Positions 21,701 to 34,000 of a stretch of 64,000 bases of DNA are shown in pieces (the stretch's first letter is position 1; each line of letters opens with the position of its first letter). Origin of the DNA: Paratinospora sagittata. Lineage: Eukaryota > Streptophyta > Magnoliopsida > Ranunculales > Menispermaceae. Location of the stretch: the NCBI GenBank assembly GCA_035771175.1, contig CM069603.1:30181308-30245307 (forward strand). The letters are read 5' to 3'. Made by a program: the position numbers and the translations under genes. The notes beneath the pieces are model-generated. The model was not told the origin of the DNA and searched no databases. It saw only the letters and a list, made by a program, of their open reading frames with translations.

Positions 21701-24700
21701 AAAGGGTACACTCAGACATACGGTGTGGACTATTTGGAGACATTTGCACCAGTTGCCAAAATGAATACTGTCTGATTACTACTCTCTTTGGCAGCCAACT
21801 ACTACTTGGACTTGCAACAATTTGACGTGAAAAATGCATTTCTTCACAGAGATCTAGAAGAAGAGATATGGAAGTCCCTCCTGGATTTGAGAACAGCCTA
21901 ACCACTGGTAAAGTATGCAAACTGAAAAAGGCCTTGTATGGACTTAAACAGTCTCCAAGAGCATGGTTTGGCCGCTTCACCAAAGTAATGAAAGAAATGG
22001 GGTACAAGCAGAGTCAAGGGGATCATACCTTATTCATTAAACACTCAACTTCAGGGGGAGTCACTGCACTTTTGGTATATGTAGATGACATCATTATGAC
22101 GGGAAACGATGAGCATGAGAAACAGAGCCTAAAACAGTGTTTGGCCAAAGAATTCGAGATTAAGGATTTAGGAAGATTAAAGTACTTTCTTGGAATTGAA
22201 GTGGCACATTCCAAAAGGGGGATCTTTATTTCTCAACAGAAGTACATTACAAATCTTCTTAAAGAGACAGGGAAGTTAGCATGCAAACTAGTAACCACAC
22301 CTATTGATCCCAATTACAAACTTGGAGAAACTGAAGAAACACCTACTGTTAATAAGGAGATGTATCAAAGACTAGTAGAAAGACTCATTTATCTGTCTCA
22401 CACGAGACCGGATATTGCATATGCAATAAGTGTAATTAGTCAGTTTATGCATAACCCTAGAGATATTCATTTGCAAGCAGCTAACCGTGTCTTACAATAC
22501 AATATCTTAAGGGGACTCCAGGACATGGCATCTTATTTGAACGACACATAGGAATTGTTCTTGAAGCATATACAAATGCAACTTATGTTGGTTCAGTAGT
22601 TGATAGAAGATCAACTATAGTATATTGTACATTTCTTGGTGGAAACTTGGTGACGTGGCGTAGTAAATAACATAATATAGTGGCAAGATCTAGTGTGGAA
22701 GCAGAATTTCGAGCAATGGCACAAGGGGTGTGTGAGCTATTATGGTTACAGATAATTTTGGGAGACTTGAAGATATGTTGGGATGGTCTTATGCGGCTCT
22801 ATTGTGATAATAAGTCTGCCATTGACATTGCCCACAACCCAGTTCAACATGATTGAACTAAGCATATAGAGATTGATAGACACTTCATTAAAGAGAAGCT
22901 TGATAGTGGGTTGATGTGTACTCCATATGTGTCTACCAATAATCAGCTCGCCTATATGCTCACTAAAGGGTTAAGCCATTCTGTATTTCAAACAAATGTA
23001 TCCAAGCTGGGAATGGTAAACCTATACTCACTAGCTTGAGGGGGAGTGTTGCGGAGAAGAGAGCAATTTATGGGATTGTGTTACCATGTACAAGAAAGAG
23101 TGTTTTAGAAGTTGCCATTTATATCATCTACTAAGTTTGTAAAGTATACAACCCTGTATATCTATTTATACATGCTCTCACATTGTGACAAGATGAATAA
23201 GAAATACTCTCCTCTCTTCTCCCGTGGACGTAGGCCATAGAGCCGAACCACGTTATATTTTGGTGTTCTTGATTTGTTTATTTTACAACAGTTTCCTTTT
23301 CAATTGTTGTTTGCTCAAAGGGAATTATGATTTGACGAAATTTATGTTCCTTGCAGAATGCTAGTTTTATTCATTCTTAATGTGAATGTTTTTCTATGAC
23401 ATATTCTATCTATCTATCTATCTACATACATACATACATATTTACATACATGTCTACGTGTATTGTGTGTTAATTTTACAATATCGTGTTGCTGCTTGCC
23501 TAAGGAGTTGTAAAATAGGTTTTTCTCATAAATGGCTGTGCAAACACAAACCTAGTAGTTCAAGTTGTATGGTCTTTGAAAATGGAACATAAACTGCAGT
23601 GGAGAACTTACATGTGCCCAATTCCAAATATATGTATTTTTTTTTTATGAAAAATGAAGTATCATGTAATGGTTGGAACCACAGGAAGTTTCTGTAGCTG
23701 CTATAACTACAATTTTGCAGTGGCTGATAGCCTGATATGATGAAACGCCATCTCGGTTCCACGTTCACCTAAAGATATGGCCTGGAAGATAGAGTTTAGT
23801 GGTGGTATATGGTTAATGTTATAAATGATAGAAATGTGGCATTTTTTTTTGAATGGTGGTATATGGTTGATTTTATAAATGATATCATGGTTAATGTTCT
23901 TCGTTAATGATTTTCAAAGTAACCATCTAGAAGTATATGAATACCAAGTTTTGCATAGTTTTGGAATTGGTTTTGGGGTTGGAATTAATTTTTTTTCAAT
24001 CTCCCCAAATACTTCTTCTATATGTTTTAACTATAAACTAAAGCTGGCTTCAGATAATTTGTTGAATTTGAGAACTGGTTGGTGTGTGGAATTTTACTTA
24101 TTAGAATTTATTTAAGGTGCTTCCAGATGTAAGTTTACATTGTTGGAGCTACAAAATCATGGTTAGCTTTACCTGTTATGGTGTTTTTTGTAGCCTTGCT
24201 GGTTCCTTCTATTGGGTTTTGCAAATGATGGTGTTTGAAGGATGGTCAACAGGTCGAGTAGATATCATGTTTTATATCTCATTTCAGAACAACTGAAAAC
24301 TGAGAAGTTGTGGCTTTGAGATCTATCTTGTAATTGGAAGCGATATTGATGTAGCTTATTTTATGAATTATGTTCCTTGGCAAGTTTTTTACATGATTAT
24401 GTTGATTGTATGAATGTAAATTCTAGGTTTTTCTTGCTAACTTATGTATTAAATTATCAAATATTTGGCATTGAGCAGACTGAGTATAAAAGAATCAATT
24501 CACCTCTAAAGTATCAAACGAGATGTGTTGCTGCATTCCCGGACCAGCAAGGTTTTCTGGTACGACTTTAATCTCTTATGTCCTTTAATTTTTTGTCCAC
24601 TTTCTCTCTTTCCTTATTCTTCTCTTGCTTAGTTAGGTAAATCTATGACATGTTTATGCAATATATTCAAGCTTAAGATTTTTCTTTTCTTGCTTTGGTT

Positions 24701-27700
24701 GTTGTGTTATATTTCTGCAAAACTAGTATTACCAAATTCATGCTTTCTTATACTTGCCCCTTTTAGAATTTGGATGAGGTGCTCTGTATGTGTGTCCATG
24801 TTGAGAAATGGAAGTATTATTTCTTAGCCCTTTGTTCGGTCAGGTTCCCTTTGGGGCCTTTGCGGACATATAGCTAAATTAAAAGAAAGAGGTCTATTAT
24901 GAGTTTGGTTGTTACTTAAGACATTGTAGTTCCTTATATGAAGTTAAAAGGGTACAGGCTGTCTTTGTTATATACAACTGATCTATATGAGTGTTTACTT
25001 ATGCCTGTTGAAACAATGTTCAGTTATCTTCTAGACTTCTACTTATTGTAGAAGTCTGTTTCCCTATTTTACTTGTGATTTGTATGTTATTGCATCCCTT
25101 GTTGTAGTCCCTCTATTACCTGAATTCTATCCGTTGTCATTGAAAATATTAATAATTTGAAGAGTACTTTAGTTCACTAAATTCCTGAAGTACCTGATCT
25201 GTGCCCAATAAACTTTTGTCCTTTTCAGATGGTTGGTTTGGTTTATTTTTTAGTGATTACTTCAGGTGTTTTTGCAGACCTTTCCAGATAATAGGTTTTT
25301 AAAATTTTTAATTTTTAATTTAATTTAATTTTTTCCTCCTTTCTTTAACTACTGTGTTACATCCTTGGTTCCAGCTTTTTGACATTTATGGTTTTCATTG
25401 TCAATGTTCATTTGTAATTTTCACACTTTCTAGAACTTTTCTTGAATATTGACAGGATTTTAGAGTTTCTTCTTTCACTGCTAGTAAACTAGGGGTCAGC
25501 ATGCCCATCGCATGTGCCATCTAATTCATGACTTATTGTTGCAAAGTAAAATAAAACAAATGTGATCATGATGGTATGAGCTATGCATATGAGTCAGTCA
25601 ATGATTATCTTGAATTAACAGTAGCAATTTAATAATTGTGCTACTCCTATTCATACTTTTTTTTTGACAAGAAACAGAAAATGTATTATATTAGCTACAA
25701 ATGATATACATAAATTTTTTACAATTGGACAAGTTGTCCGAGGAAGAAAAAAAAAAACAAAATTATAACTCAAGACACTCCAAAATGGGGGCCCATCCCC
25801 TTCTTACCCCTATTCTTACTGAATCGAACTGTTCGAAAGTAGGGGAAAAGGAACTAAAAAAATGAAGAAACTAAGGGAACTAAAAAAAATGAAGAAACCA
25901 AGGAAAAAATATGTAAAATTGATGAGCTGATGGTGAAAATGGAAAAGTACTTGAAGCATTGGTAGATTCCCATTTCTCTAGATAATAGTATATATTGATA
26001 TCATGTGATTGATTTTATGAATATTGCTAACTATGTTTTCCTTTTCTAGGTGGGATCAATTGAAGGCAGGGTTGGTGTACACCATCTGGATGATGCTCAA
26101 CAAAGTAAAAACTTTACTTTCAAATGCCACAGAGAGGGAAATGAGATATACTCAGTCAATTCATTAAATTTCCATCCTGTAAGTTCCATAATCTGTTATC
26201 ATTTCTTTTAAATAGTAGTTGTGCTTTATTTATTTATTTTTTGGCTGGCTTCTGTAATTCTCATATTGAATTTATGCTTCTTTTCTGTGATAAACAAAAA
26301 TTGAATTGGTAGAAGCACAGCATTTCTGTGTGAACGTGGAATTCAAATATCTTTAAGGAAGAAAATGATATTGCAGAAAATTAGAAAATATCACTCCCTA
26401 ATGAAATAAATTCCCATCTAAATAAATTCTGGATGCTAATATAGTACTCATTGACATTTCATATACAGTTTTGCTTGTTGATAAATAGATGAAACAACAT
26501 ACTTAAGCTGATGTGATAATAACTTATTAAATGATGGATAGTAAGAATGTTTTTCAAGAAACTCTCCTTGTGAAAGAAGCCACTTTTGGAGGGGATTTTA
26601 AATCTTTAGATGATGGGTGCATTCTGAAGAGGAATGTTAGGAGATAGAATTAGCAACAGTTGGGTAACGACTATCCTGATTGTTGAGAGGTTGCCTCAAA
26701 ACCGAAATCTGTACCAAGGTTTTTCTCCATTTCTGAACTATGAAGATATTGAAGAGAATTAATTCCAAAATAGGGCATAGAGCCACAAAATTGTTCTTTA
26801 CCCAAAGAATCATGTGGTTTTCATCCTTTCTTGCATGTTGTCTAGTGTCTTATCTTCACCCGTAGTGAAATCTTATCACTAAAGTGATACTGTATATGTG
26901 ATGCCTGAAATTTTTTGATGCTTTCTAAGATTTTGTGTTATTTTCTTCATGGAAACTTAGGTAGTAGTTGCTTCAAAGCATTATTTATGCTGCTCCCTCC
27001 ATTCTTCTTGAAGCACATGCTCATTGAGGAAAAAATGGAAAGAAGAAAAAACAAGAAAAGAAAATAGAAACCTTTGAGAGTTAGCTTAGAGAAATGCTTT
27101 GGTAACGTACTTTTTTGACACATTATTGACATTGTCCTTGAGAGTTGTTGGATCGTCTCGAATCACGTGTTGATTGCGTGATTCGAGGCGATCCAACAAC
27201 TCTCAAGGACAATGTAAAAAATGTGTGTTTCCCGAGTGTGTTACCTAAGCATTACTTGTTAGTTTAATTAGAAAACACTGCTTGGACAAACATGAACTAC
27301 TCATCTCTTCTCTTCATATGAGATATTTCTCCAAGGATGTTAGTCCTTAAAATTGTTTCTCCAAGGATGTTGGTTTTGCCTATGCATGATCCATTTTTCA
27401 GGGGATTGGATTTATGTTGGTTGACTTCTTGCAGGTACACCATACATTTGCAACTGCTGGATCTGATGGCGCTTTTAACTTTTGGGACAAGGATAGCAAA
27501 CAAAGACTCAAGGTATAGTCTTGACTTCTTTTCTAGATCTTGTTACTTAGAACAGGATGTCTAAAATGCCGGGCCTTCCCCATGATTTCATTGCATAGCT
27601 ATCATTAGAAAATTTATTTTGGACTGTAACCTAGGCCTTTCTTTAGTGGGTGAGTATATATCTCTGTGATATTCTCCTTTTTTTTTTTTTTCTCATGTAA

Positions 27701-29848
27701 GTGGAATAATCTGGCTCATATGAACATACAATCATACATAATTTCATTGTGAGATGCAGCTTGCTTTTTTAACTGGTCCTGTTGGTTGAGAAACTAATGA
27801 TATTGTTATATCCAAAAAAATGGGCAAGCAAATAAAAAAAAAGTGACAAAAAAAAAATATAGAAAAAGAACTCCATCAGTTATTAATTTATAGAGCCTTT
27901 GCAGTAATTATTTAGTTCAGAAATATACTACAGCCCTTCATGATCTTCAGAATATAGAATTATATATGATTCTTAATATCTGGTTAATTACGTTCTGCAA
28001 ACTGTTGCGCTTATGTAAAATGAACAAAAAGGGTACATACGATTGATAAGAGAATACTAGATACAAATTCAATATATCCATAAGCCTGATTGACTAATTA
28101 GATGAGCATTTGGCAAGGGCTCTGAAACCTGAAAAATATATATGGTTATGACCATCATAGTTGAAATATTTTTAGCCACCTAAAAGGCAACATTATGGGT
28201 GATGTCTAGGTTGGCTACTTTCCAACTTAATATTTGTTCAATCTGTTAAATTTTGGACATGTTATTGATCTGTCCTTGAAATGACTATTGGCAGCCGAAG
28301 GTCAGATTCCCATTAAGCATTGGCCCCAAATTTTGGAGGAAATGTATCTCTTATTTTTCTATATTTAAATGATCAATTTAATTTGTTTGTTCTGAAACCT
28401 TGTGTGTAATGTTGAACTCTTCTTTTTTGGCTTTTTTTTTCACATGCTCTTGTGTAGTTTCCCACTACTTCAGTGCAATGCCCTTTTGATTGATAATTCT
28501 TGCAATAGGTTGTTTTCTTACAAATTCTGTGGGAAAAAACATGCTGGAGTTTTTATTACACAAATTTCACAAATGATTAAGGTAAAAACCTAAAGCACAA
28601 CTACCACAAAGAATCATTTGCTAATGCCCTTTTAATCGATAATTCATGTAATAGGTTATTTTCTTACAAATTCTGTGGGAATTCTGTTTCCGATCTAACA
28701 CTCCTTAGCAAATGATTCTTTGTGGTAGTTGTGCTTTAGGTTTTTACCTTAATCATTTGTGAAATTTCTATAATAAAAATTTCTGTATGTTTTTCCTTGT
28801 ACTATATACTAATACAAACTTGTCTAATTTCTCAGGCCATGTCTCGCTGCCCTCAACCCATACCTTGCAGCACTTTCAACAGCGACGGTTCAATATTTGC
28901 ATATGCAGTATGTCTATTTCCTTAAATGAATGCAGCCAATTGTGTTTTATTTTTAGATTTATATCATATCTTGTATTGAATGTTCTGAGGATTTAATTAT
29001 TCTATGCAGGCCTTGTCTGTCTTGCGGGCTGTTTTGATTTGTGTTTCCTTATCATTTTAGTCTCTCAGACTCAATTACCATGCTTTGTTTTTCACTGTCC
29101 AGCAATTTACTTTTTTATTTATAATTTATAGTTTTTTTTTTATAGGTATTGATATTGAAATTTGAAATTTGCGTCATCAGTAATTTGCTATATTTTGTAC
29201 AGGTGTGTTATGATTGGAGCAAAGGTGCAGAAAACCACAATCCGTCCACAGCAAAGACTAACATTTACCTCCACTTACCTCAGGTAGTTTTCTCTTACAG
29301 ATATATGTTTAACTATTTACTCCCATATAATATGTTCACCTCTCCACTTGTATGATGGGGTAGCATGAGAAGGGGAGTTTTTGCGTTAATTTGATATTTA
29401 TTGTTGGACCTCTATCTGAAAGCTAGAGTTTTTGGGAATAGTTACCCATCAAAAGGGTGGGCCATGGTGCAACGGTAGAGGTTGCTTCATTGCGATCTAG
29501 AGTTCATGTGTTCAAATTGAGAAATAGCCTCTCTAAAGTGTGGAGTTAAGTGCAATGTCTCTTTCCCAAACCCTACAATTGTAGGAAAGTTGTGCACTGA
29601 GTATACAAATGTGTAAAAAAAAAGTATTAAGCAGCCATATCCATTCTAAAGGTTAAATATGCCCATCAGTGATTGATACTTGAACACTCGAAATGTGTCT
29701 GTCCCTGCATACACTAATGTTGGGATCATCTAAAAGACACCGCTTTAAGCCTATCTTGATTCATCTTTTTTGTATTTGGGCCTTTTGTGATGTGCAGGAA
29801 GTTGAGGTCAAAGGGAAGCCGCGCATTGGAGCCGGTGGTAGGAAATGA
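15660..29848 (+). CDS. RAE1: RAE1, WD40 mRNA-export factor / nucleoporin-associated protein (11 coding exons)
   Basis: Coding exons by GT-AG and frame: 15660-15725, 15860-15946, 16079-16156, 16256-16443, 17204-17345, 24479-24559, 26050-26178, 27435-27512, 28836-28907, 29203-29283, 29798-29848. Together they give 1,053 nt, 350 aa, close to the roughly 350 aa usual for plant RAE1. The chain is a WD40 propeller; blades include [70 protein letters not shown] and [16 protein letters not shown]. It ends [13 protein letters not shown]1/Gle2 proteins bind the NUP98 GLEBS segment at the nuclear pore and act in mRNA export and spindle assembly. All exons are intact, so the gene is probably functional. 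The start codon was chosen because no earlier in-frame ATG fits; an intron in the 5' leader (about 15490-15650) is possible. Intron 5 (7.1 kb) holds a copia element. Confidence 0.96.
15735..15782. repeat. (CT)n microsatellite at the start of RAE1 intron 1
   Basis: A run of about 22 CT units begins some 10 nt after the exon 1 splice donor. Together with the GTGTGTGTGTG run at 15835-15848 it makes this 134-bp intron very low in complexity. Confidence 0.95.
17649..17892 (+). repeat. 5' LTR of the copia element
   Basis: Starts TGTTGCGGAG and ends GTACAACA, so it has TG...CA ends with matching TGTTG/CAACA tips. It contains the hairpin CGTGG...CCACG at 17825-17854 in its downstream part. Confidence 0.97.
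17893..17910 (+). other. Primer-binding site of the copia element
   Basis: TGGTATTAGAGCTATAGG directly follows the 5' LTR. It matches the TGGTATCAGAGC pattern complementary to the 3' end of initiator tRNA-Met, with one change. Confidence 0.85.
18666..23032 (+). pseudogene. Copia gag-pol polyprotein, interrupted by stops and frameshifts
   Basis: Gag runs from an ATG at 18666 (a TAG follows eight codons in) through 19490; it holds [10 protein letters not shown] and the zinc knuckle [14 protein letters not shown]. Protease keeps [11 protein letters not shown] (about 19760-19795). Integrase has [10 protein letters not shown] (about 20172), then [21 protein letters not shown] and [11 protein letters not shown], giving its HHCC and DDE blocks. 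Reverse transcriptase has [27 protein letters not shown] and the catalytic YVDD (22078-22089). RNase H has [12 protein letters not shown] and LYCDNKSAI (22690-22830). In-frame stops or shifts fall near 18690, 19381, 19842, 20281, 21253, 21637, 21776 and 22550. The copy cannot express an intact polyprotein. The region 17911-18665 is a leader with CATCGT and CTTCGT repeats and short spurious frames. Confidence 0.93.
23033..23046 (+). other. Polypurine tract of the copia element
   Basis: The purine run GAGGGGGAG ends directly at the 3' LTR. This is the expected plus-strand primer position. Confidence 0.85.
23047..23290 (+). repeat. 3' LTR of the copia element
   Basis: Same length as the 5' copy with eight substitutions, three of them clustered at about 23186-23190. 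It ends TTTACAACA before the duplication GTTTC. Confidence 0.97.
23296..24478 (+). other. Rest of RAE1 intron 5
   Basis: Non-coding. It contains a short TATC/TACA microsatellite (23401-23440) and a local repeat of TGGTGGTATATGGTT (about 23800-23815 and 23855-23870). The branch and acceptor region ends TTGAGCAG before exon 6. Confidence 0.7.
25654..25960 (-). mobile_element. Probable 5'-truncated LINE tail in RAE1 intron 6
   Basis: The plus strand starts TTTTTTTTTGACAAGAAACAG, the reverse of a poly(A)-ended plant LINE 3' end; a similar T-run plus GAGAAACAAAAG is seen at LINE A (53427). The body is non-coding. No target duplication was verified. Confidence 0.4.
27091..27255. mobile_element. 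Foldback MITE-like hairpin in RAE1 intron 7
   Basis: Two 39-nt arms (27129-27167 and 27177-27215) are inverted copies with a single mismatch, which would be a G:U pair in RNA, around a 9-nt loop. Pairing continues less perfectly outward to GCTTTGGTAACG (27094) and GTTACCTAAGC (27240-27250). The whole resembles a small foldback transposon. It lies about 180 nt before exon 8. Confidence 0.75.
28478..28780. repeat. Long inverted repeat with a duplicated spacer in RAE1 intron 8
   Basis: Arms of about 73 nt (28551-28623 and 28706-28780) are near-perfect inverted copies, with about three differences. The loop carries a direct copy (about 28627-28682) of the sequence just before the left arm (about 28480-28535), both running CCCTTTT...CAAATTCTGTGGGA. 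This order suggests template switching. It lies 55 nt before exon 9. Confidence 0.85.
29455..29624 (+). mobile_element. Au-like SINE in RAE1 intron 10
   Basis: It starts GGGTGGGCCATGGTGCAACGG and contains GGTTGCTTCATTGCGATCT and GTTCATGTGTTCAAATT, matching the A-box/B-box layout of Au-type plant SINEs. GAAATAGCCTCTCT and TTGTGCACTGAG follow, then an A-run (29615-29623). Confidence 0.65.
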
Positions 29849-31002
29849 AGAGTCGAGTTTGTCGCTGTTGCTACTGTTTTGGAGTGCCTTGAGAGCCTGT
29901 GGCATAGAATAGTCACATCTGTTGCGTATGTAATTACATCTTTTTCCGGGTCAAAGTAGTTACTTTGCGAGGGTCAGTGTAGTCTTAAGTTGGTTCAGAA
30001 GCTTCCCTTTTATGGTGGGAAATTAGAAATGTTTAGGCTATTGCCTTCATTTCTTTGTTTTTACTTTTGGGGCTGTTCTTTTTGTTTGTTTTTGGTTGTA
30101 TTGTAGTGCTCCTTTCTTATTCTGGGTCCTGAGAATGGGAGATTTTGGGATATTATTGAAGAAACTTCTTTTTATGCCCTTTCTGAATATGAATCACATT
30201 AACAATCGAAATTTCTAGCTGTCTATTATAGTTGACTAATTTCACTCTTTTTTTTATTTAATTTAAAATAACCAATGATAATCATATAAACGCTTGCTAA
30301 AATAAGGTAATTTTAAATGTATTCATCAAAAAATTTATATGTAGTTACATGATTTATAAAGTTTCAACGTTACATACAGATAAAATATTAAAAAAGTAAT
30401 TTTCTTTGATACTCTCTTATGTTATTTTTTTTATTGGAAAATCTCCAAATGCTTTTTACATGATTTTTTGAAGATCTTAAATCAACCACCTTATTTTTTT
30501 ATTTTTATTGGGGGGATTCTTTAATTACCTTTAAAAAAAAATTATTTTATCATGTACACGGGTGCTCTTAATGTTTTATGTATTTTATTTTTGTTAAGAA
30601 AATATGTTGTTTGTTTTTGTTTTTGAGATTGAATTTTTGGCGCTGCGGATCGAGATCCGAAAACAGCCTTTATCAAGAGCATATATCCTGTACTCGAGCA
30701 AACTATATCTGAAAGTACCTTTTCTATGACACGTGGCCACCAAATAATCATATGTTAAACAGTTAACTGGGTTACACTTGGCGCCCTCAGAGAGCAGGAA
30801 GGGATTCTGAATGATCTTATCACAGAACATTGAATCTCCACTGATTCCGTCCCTCTCTTTTGCCGCACGATACGTCTGCATGTGATGTGAAGCCGAAGAA
30901 GAAACACAGAGGGTTCCTAAAAACCCTAATTCAATTCCATCTTCTTTCTGAATCTATTTTCTGAAGCTTTCTGAATTTGAGGAACAGAAGAAGAAGAAGG
31001 AG
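29849..31002 (+). other. RAE1 3' region and intergenic spacer
   Basis: The first 340 bp are T-rich and probably the RAE1 3' UTR. The rest is AT-rich with no repeat I can name. The last 270 bp are the probable promoter and leader of the J-domain gene, including a G-box. Confidence 0.6.
30730..30735 (+). promoter_or_regulatory. G-box CACGTG upstream of the J-domain gene
   Basis: GACACGTGGCC contains the ACGTGGC core often found in light- and ABA-responsive plant promoters. It lies 270 bp before the start codon. Function is inferred from the motif only. Confidence 0.45.
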
Positions 31003-34000
31003 ATGAGCAATCTCAGAGCAATCTGTCGTCCTCACATCGTCTTCTCTTCCTTGTTATGTTGCAGCAGAGATCAAGCTCAAGCTCGATTAAGTTCATCAAC
31101 ATGTTCTTTCCGAAACCCTAATTCCCGACCATCTCAAGTCTCTTCTCCCTCCTCGTCTTCGGCGTCTCGGTTTAGTTTCCCTAATTTTCTGACGAGCGAT
31201 TCCATGTACCGTGCCAGCTCCAGGAGAACGTTCATTAGGGCGTCTAAATGGACTGAGGAGAAATCCCCTTATGAAACTCTCGGTAATACTTCACGCTTGA
31301 ATTTTTTTATTCAATTTTGTGAGTTTCAACCGAGATTATGGTTTCTAAATAAGAAAGTTAGGGAAAAAAAATATTTTAAATGAGAGAATGATGGGATGAA
31401 TTCATTTTGGTTCCTTACTTTGATTAATGAACACGAAATCATATTGTATTTTCAATTGTATATTGATAAATGGTAAGAAAAAAATAATAACTGATGATAT
31501 AAAGCTGAGCCACAGATTCACATTATAAAGATTAGGGCATTTAGGTTTCTTTTTATATGCGGCGTGCTAATCCTGGTGTAAGGAGCTCGTTAAGAGTCTT
31601 GTAAGTTGTGACTCATGGAAAGTGAAAGGCATATGCAAATCTGTCAAGAGTAACTCACTTATTCTATAAAAATTTAAGGTAAACGCCGATCTAACTACAA
31701 AAAAGGCAACTACATATTCATGTTCATAGGATATCTGTGTCTGACCCTTCTCAGTGCTTGTAATAAATGATCTAATGAATATGAAGGTGTAGTTGCACAT
31801 TTTAGTTGCATTCTTTTTGTAGTTAGATTAACATTTCCCTAAAATTCAATGCTATGGATTTTTTAAGGACCTAAGACTCAAACCTAAGTTAAGCAATAGT
31901 GTGTAAGGAGTTAGTCTTATAAATGGGAATAGTTTGGAACATGACTAAGTATTCTCAATTAAGGTGCATAGATTAATGGTTGGTGCATCCGATTAAAGAT
32001 ACTTGAAAGGCTGCAACTAGAATAGTCTTACTAGATTAGTAATCAATCCATTGATCATTCTCATGTTTAGTAGGTCTACAGGCATCTCACTTGTTGGAAG
32101 ATATTCCAACTGAATTTTTTTATTTGTTGTTAAGACTAGATATAGAATATAGTTATATATCATACTAATATTATTTGGACTCTTATTTTAGGCTATAAAT
32201 GTTCCATATTATTGTTACAATAAGCTATGGTTGGTTGGATTTGCTTCTCTATAAAAGGTAAGAGCCTCAAGTGTCTTCTCATCTCCATTGTTTCTGTACT
32301 AGCAATGAAGATATCTACTCAGATTCCAAAGACACAAGACTAATGGATATTTTCTCACAAGAGGACTGAGCAACTTGTATTACACCTAGATTAAAAAGAC
32401 AGCCACGATTAAAATGGGGTTCTAGTTTGACACTCACTCCATAATCCCAACACTTTTTGGTGCTTGTAGAAAAGATTGAATAGGATGCTCGATATTGCAT
32501 TATTGATCTAACTGTTTAGTTGAACTAGTTGGATATGAACATGTGGGGCATAAGCAACTCAGTGATTGCTAACAGTTTGTTTACTTTTATTTGCCACTTT
32601 AAAATCTATACAATTTAAACCATCTAATTTCTCCAAAATTGTTGATAGAGTTTCAAATTCATTGGAAGCTATTGAAATAAATATTTTCTTTAAATTGTTG
32701 ATTATATAGCATGGAAAAGGAAAAATAAAGATATTGAAAGAAAGTAAGAAATTGAACAACGCACACCATTTAAGATGATTTTGTAGAGAAATAGGTGAAT
32801 GCCCAAGAATTCTCTCGTAGGAATTTCTTCAAACACTCCTTGTGCACCACCCCTTCCAAAAACTTGTTTGATAATAATAATGATGGTAACACCAAAACAA
32901 TTGTGCCAATGCAAGAAAGAAACCAAGAAACACAAAGAAGCAATAATCAAACAAGAAAAACAATAAACCCACAACACAAGTATTTTTATGTGGTTCACTG
33001 AAAATGACTACATCTACGGAGGTAGAGATTTCACTAATGTAAGGGGCAAATCGATTGCACCTCAAATAGGTTTTAATATTACCTCTTCTTCCTTGTTCCT
33101 GGGTTTCCTTCTCTTTAGCTTCTTCTCTTCTTGCTTTGTTCCTTCTTTACATTGACATGGTTCACTGAAAATGGTTACATCCACGGAGGTAGAGATTTCA
33201 CTAATGTAATGGGCAAATCGATTACACCTTAAATAGGTCTAAATCTCACCTCTTCTTCCTTGTTCTAGGGCTTCCTTCTCTTTAGCGTCTTTTCTTCCTG
33301 CTTTATTCTTTCTTTATATCTACATGTATTAGAGAACATACCAGTAAAGAGCTCATTTAGTAGCCCTCATGTATTGGGCTATTACACGGGCTTAAATAAA
33401 ACAAAAGACATACAACATTGGGCTAGGCTCACATACATTTGTTTTAAAGCCACAACTTCAACAATTTTCTTAGAAAGATTGTAATTTTTCATTTATGCAT
33501 ATGGCCTCAAGGAAATTATTTCCTAAAGATTCATCCCATGCTATTCAACATTATGTGCGCCAAAGAATAATTATGCATGAATATTTCCTAGACGTTCGGA
33601 AGATAATGGAAAGAAAATTCTAGTGGTGTGCTTGAGTTTTCTAGGTTCAAATGGCCCTTCCCATATATAAAGAAGAATTCAAAGGTTACAAACCACAAAA
33701 AATAAAAGACTGTATACTTTCTTAAAAATACGACAATAACCCTCTTTGCATTTAAAATAAGGGTGTCATAGACTCAATTTAGAGTATTGGGGTGTCACAA
33801 TCTTTGCAGTTTGTTGGAGTTTATGGAAGGAGCGGAATCCAAGGACTTTCAAGGGTATTTATAGCAATGCTAGCAAGGTGTGGGAGGGTTCCCCATTTGC
33901 TAGCCTCTCTTGGTGTGGTCTTGCCCAAGTTGTCTATGGGTTTCGGTTTTGGTGATTGGATTAGAAGTTGGTGTAACATCATCACTAGGTTGTGATTGGC

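Larger units (their letters stand above)
17649..23290 (+). mobile_element. Ty1-copia LTR retrotransposon in RAE1 intron 5, defective
   Basis: Two 244-bp LTRs (17649-17892 and 23047-23290) bound the element, flanked by the 5-bp duplication GTTTC (17644-17648 and 23291-23295). The LTRs differ at 8 positions by eye (about 3.3%), so the copy is neither fresh nor ancient. A primer-binding site follows the 5' LTR, a polypurine tract precedes the 3' LTR, and the gag-pol order PR-IN-RT-RNase H identifies copia. The element lies in the same orientation as RAE1, 303 bp inside the intron, and touches no splice site. The short LTR and RT motifs suggest the Ale/Retrofit lineage (inference). Confidence 0.97.
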
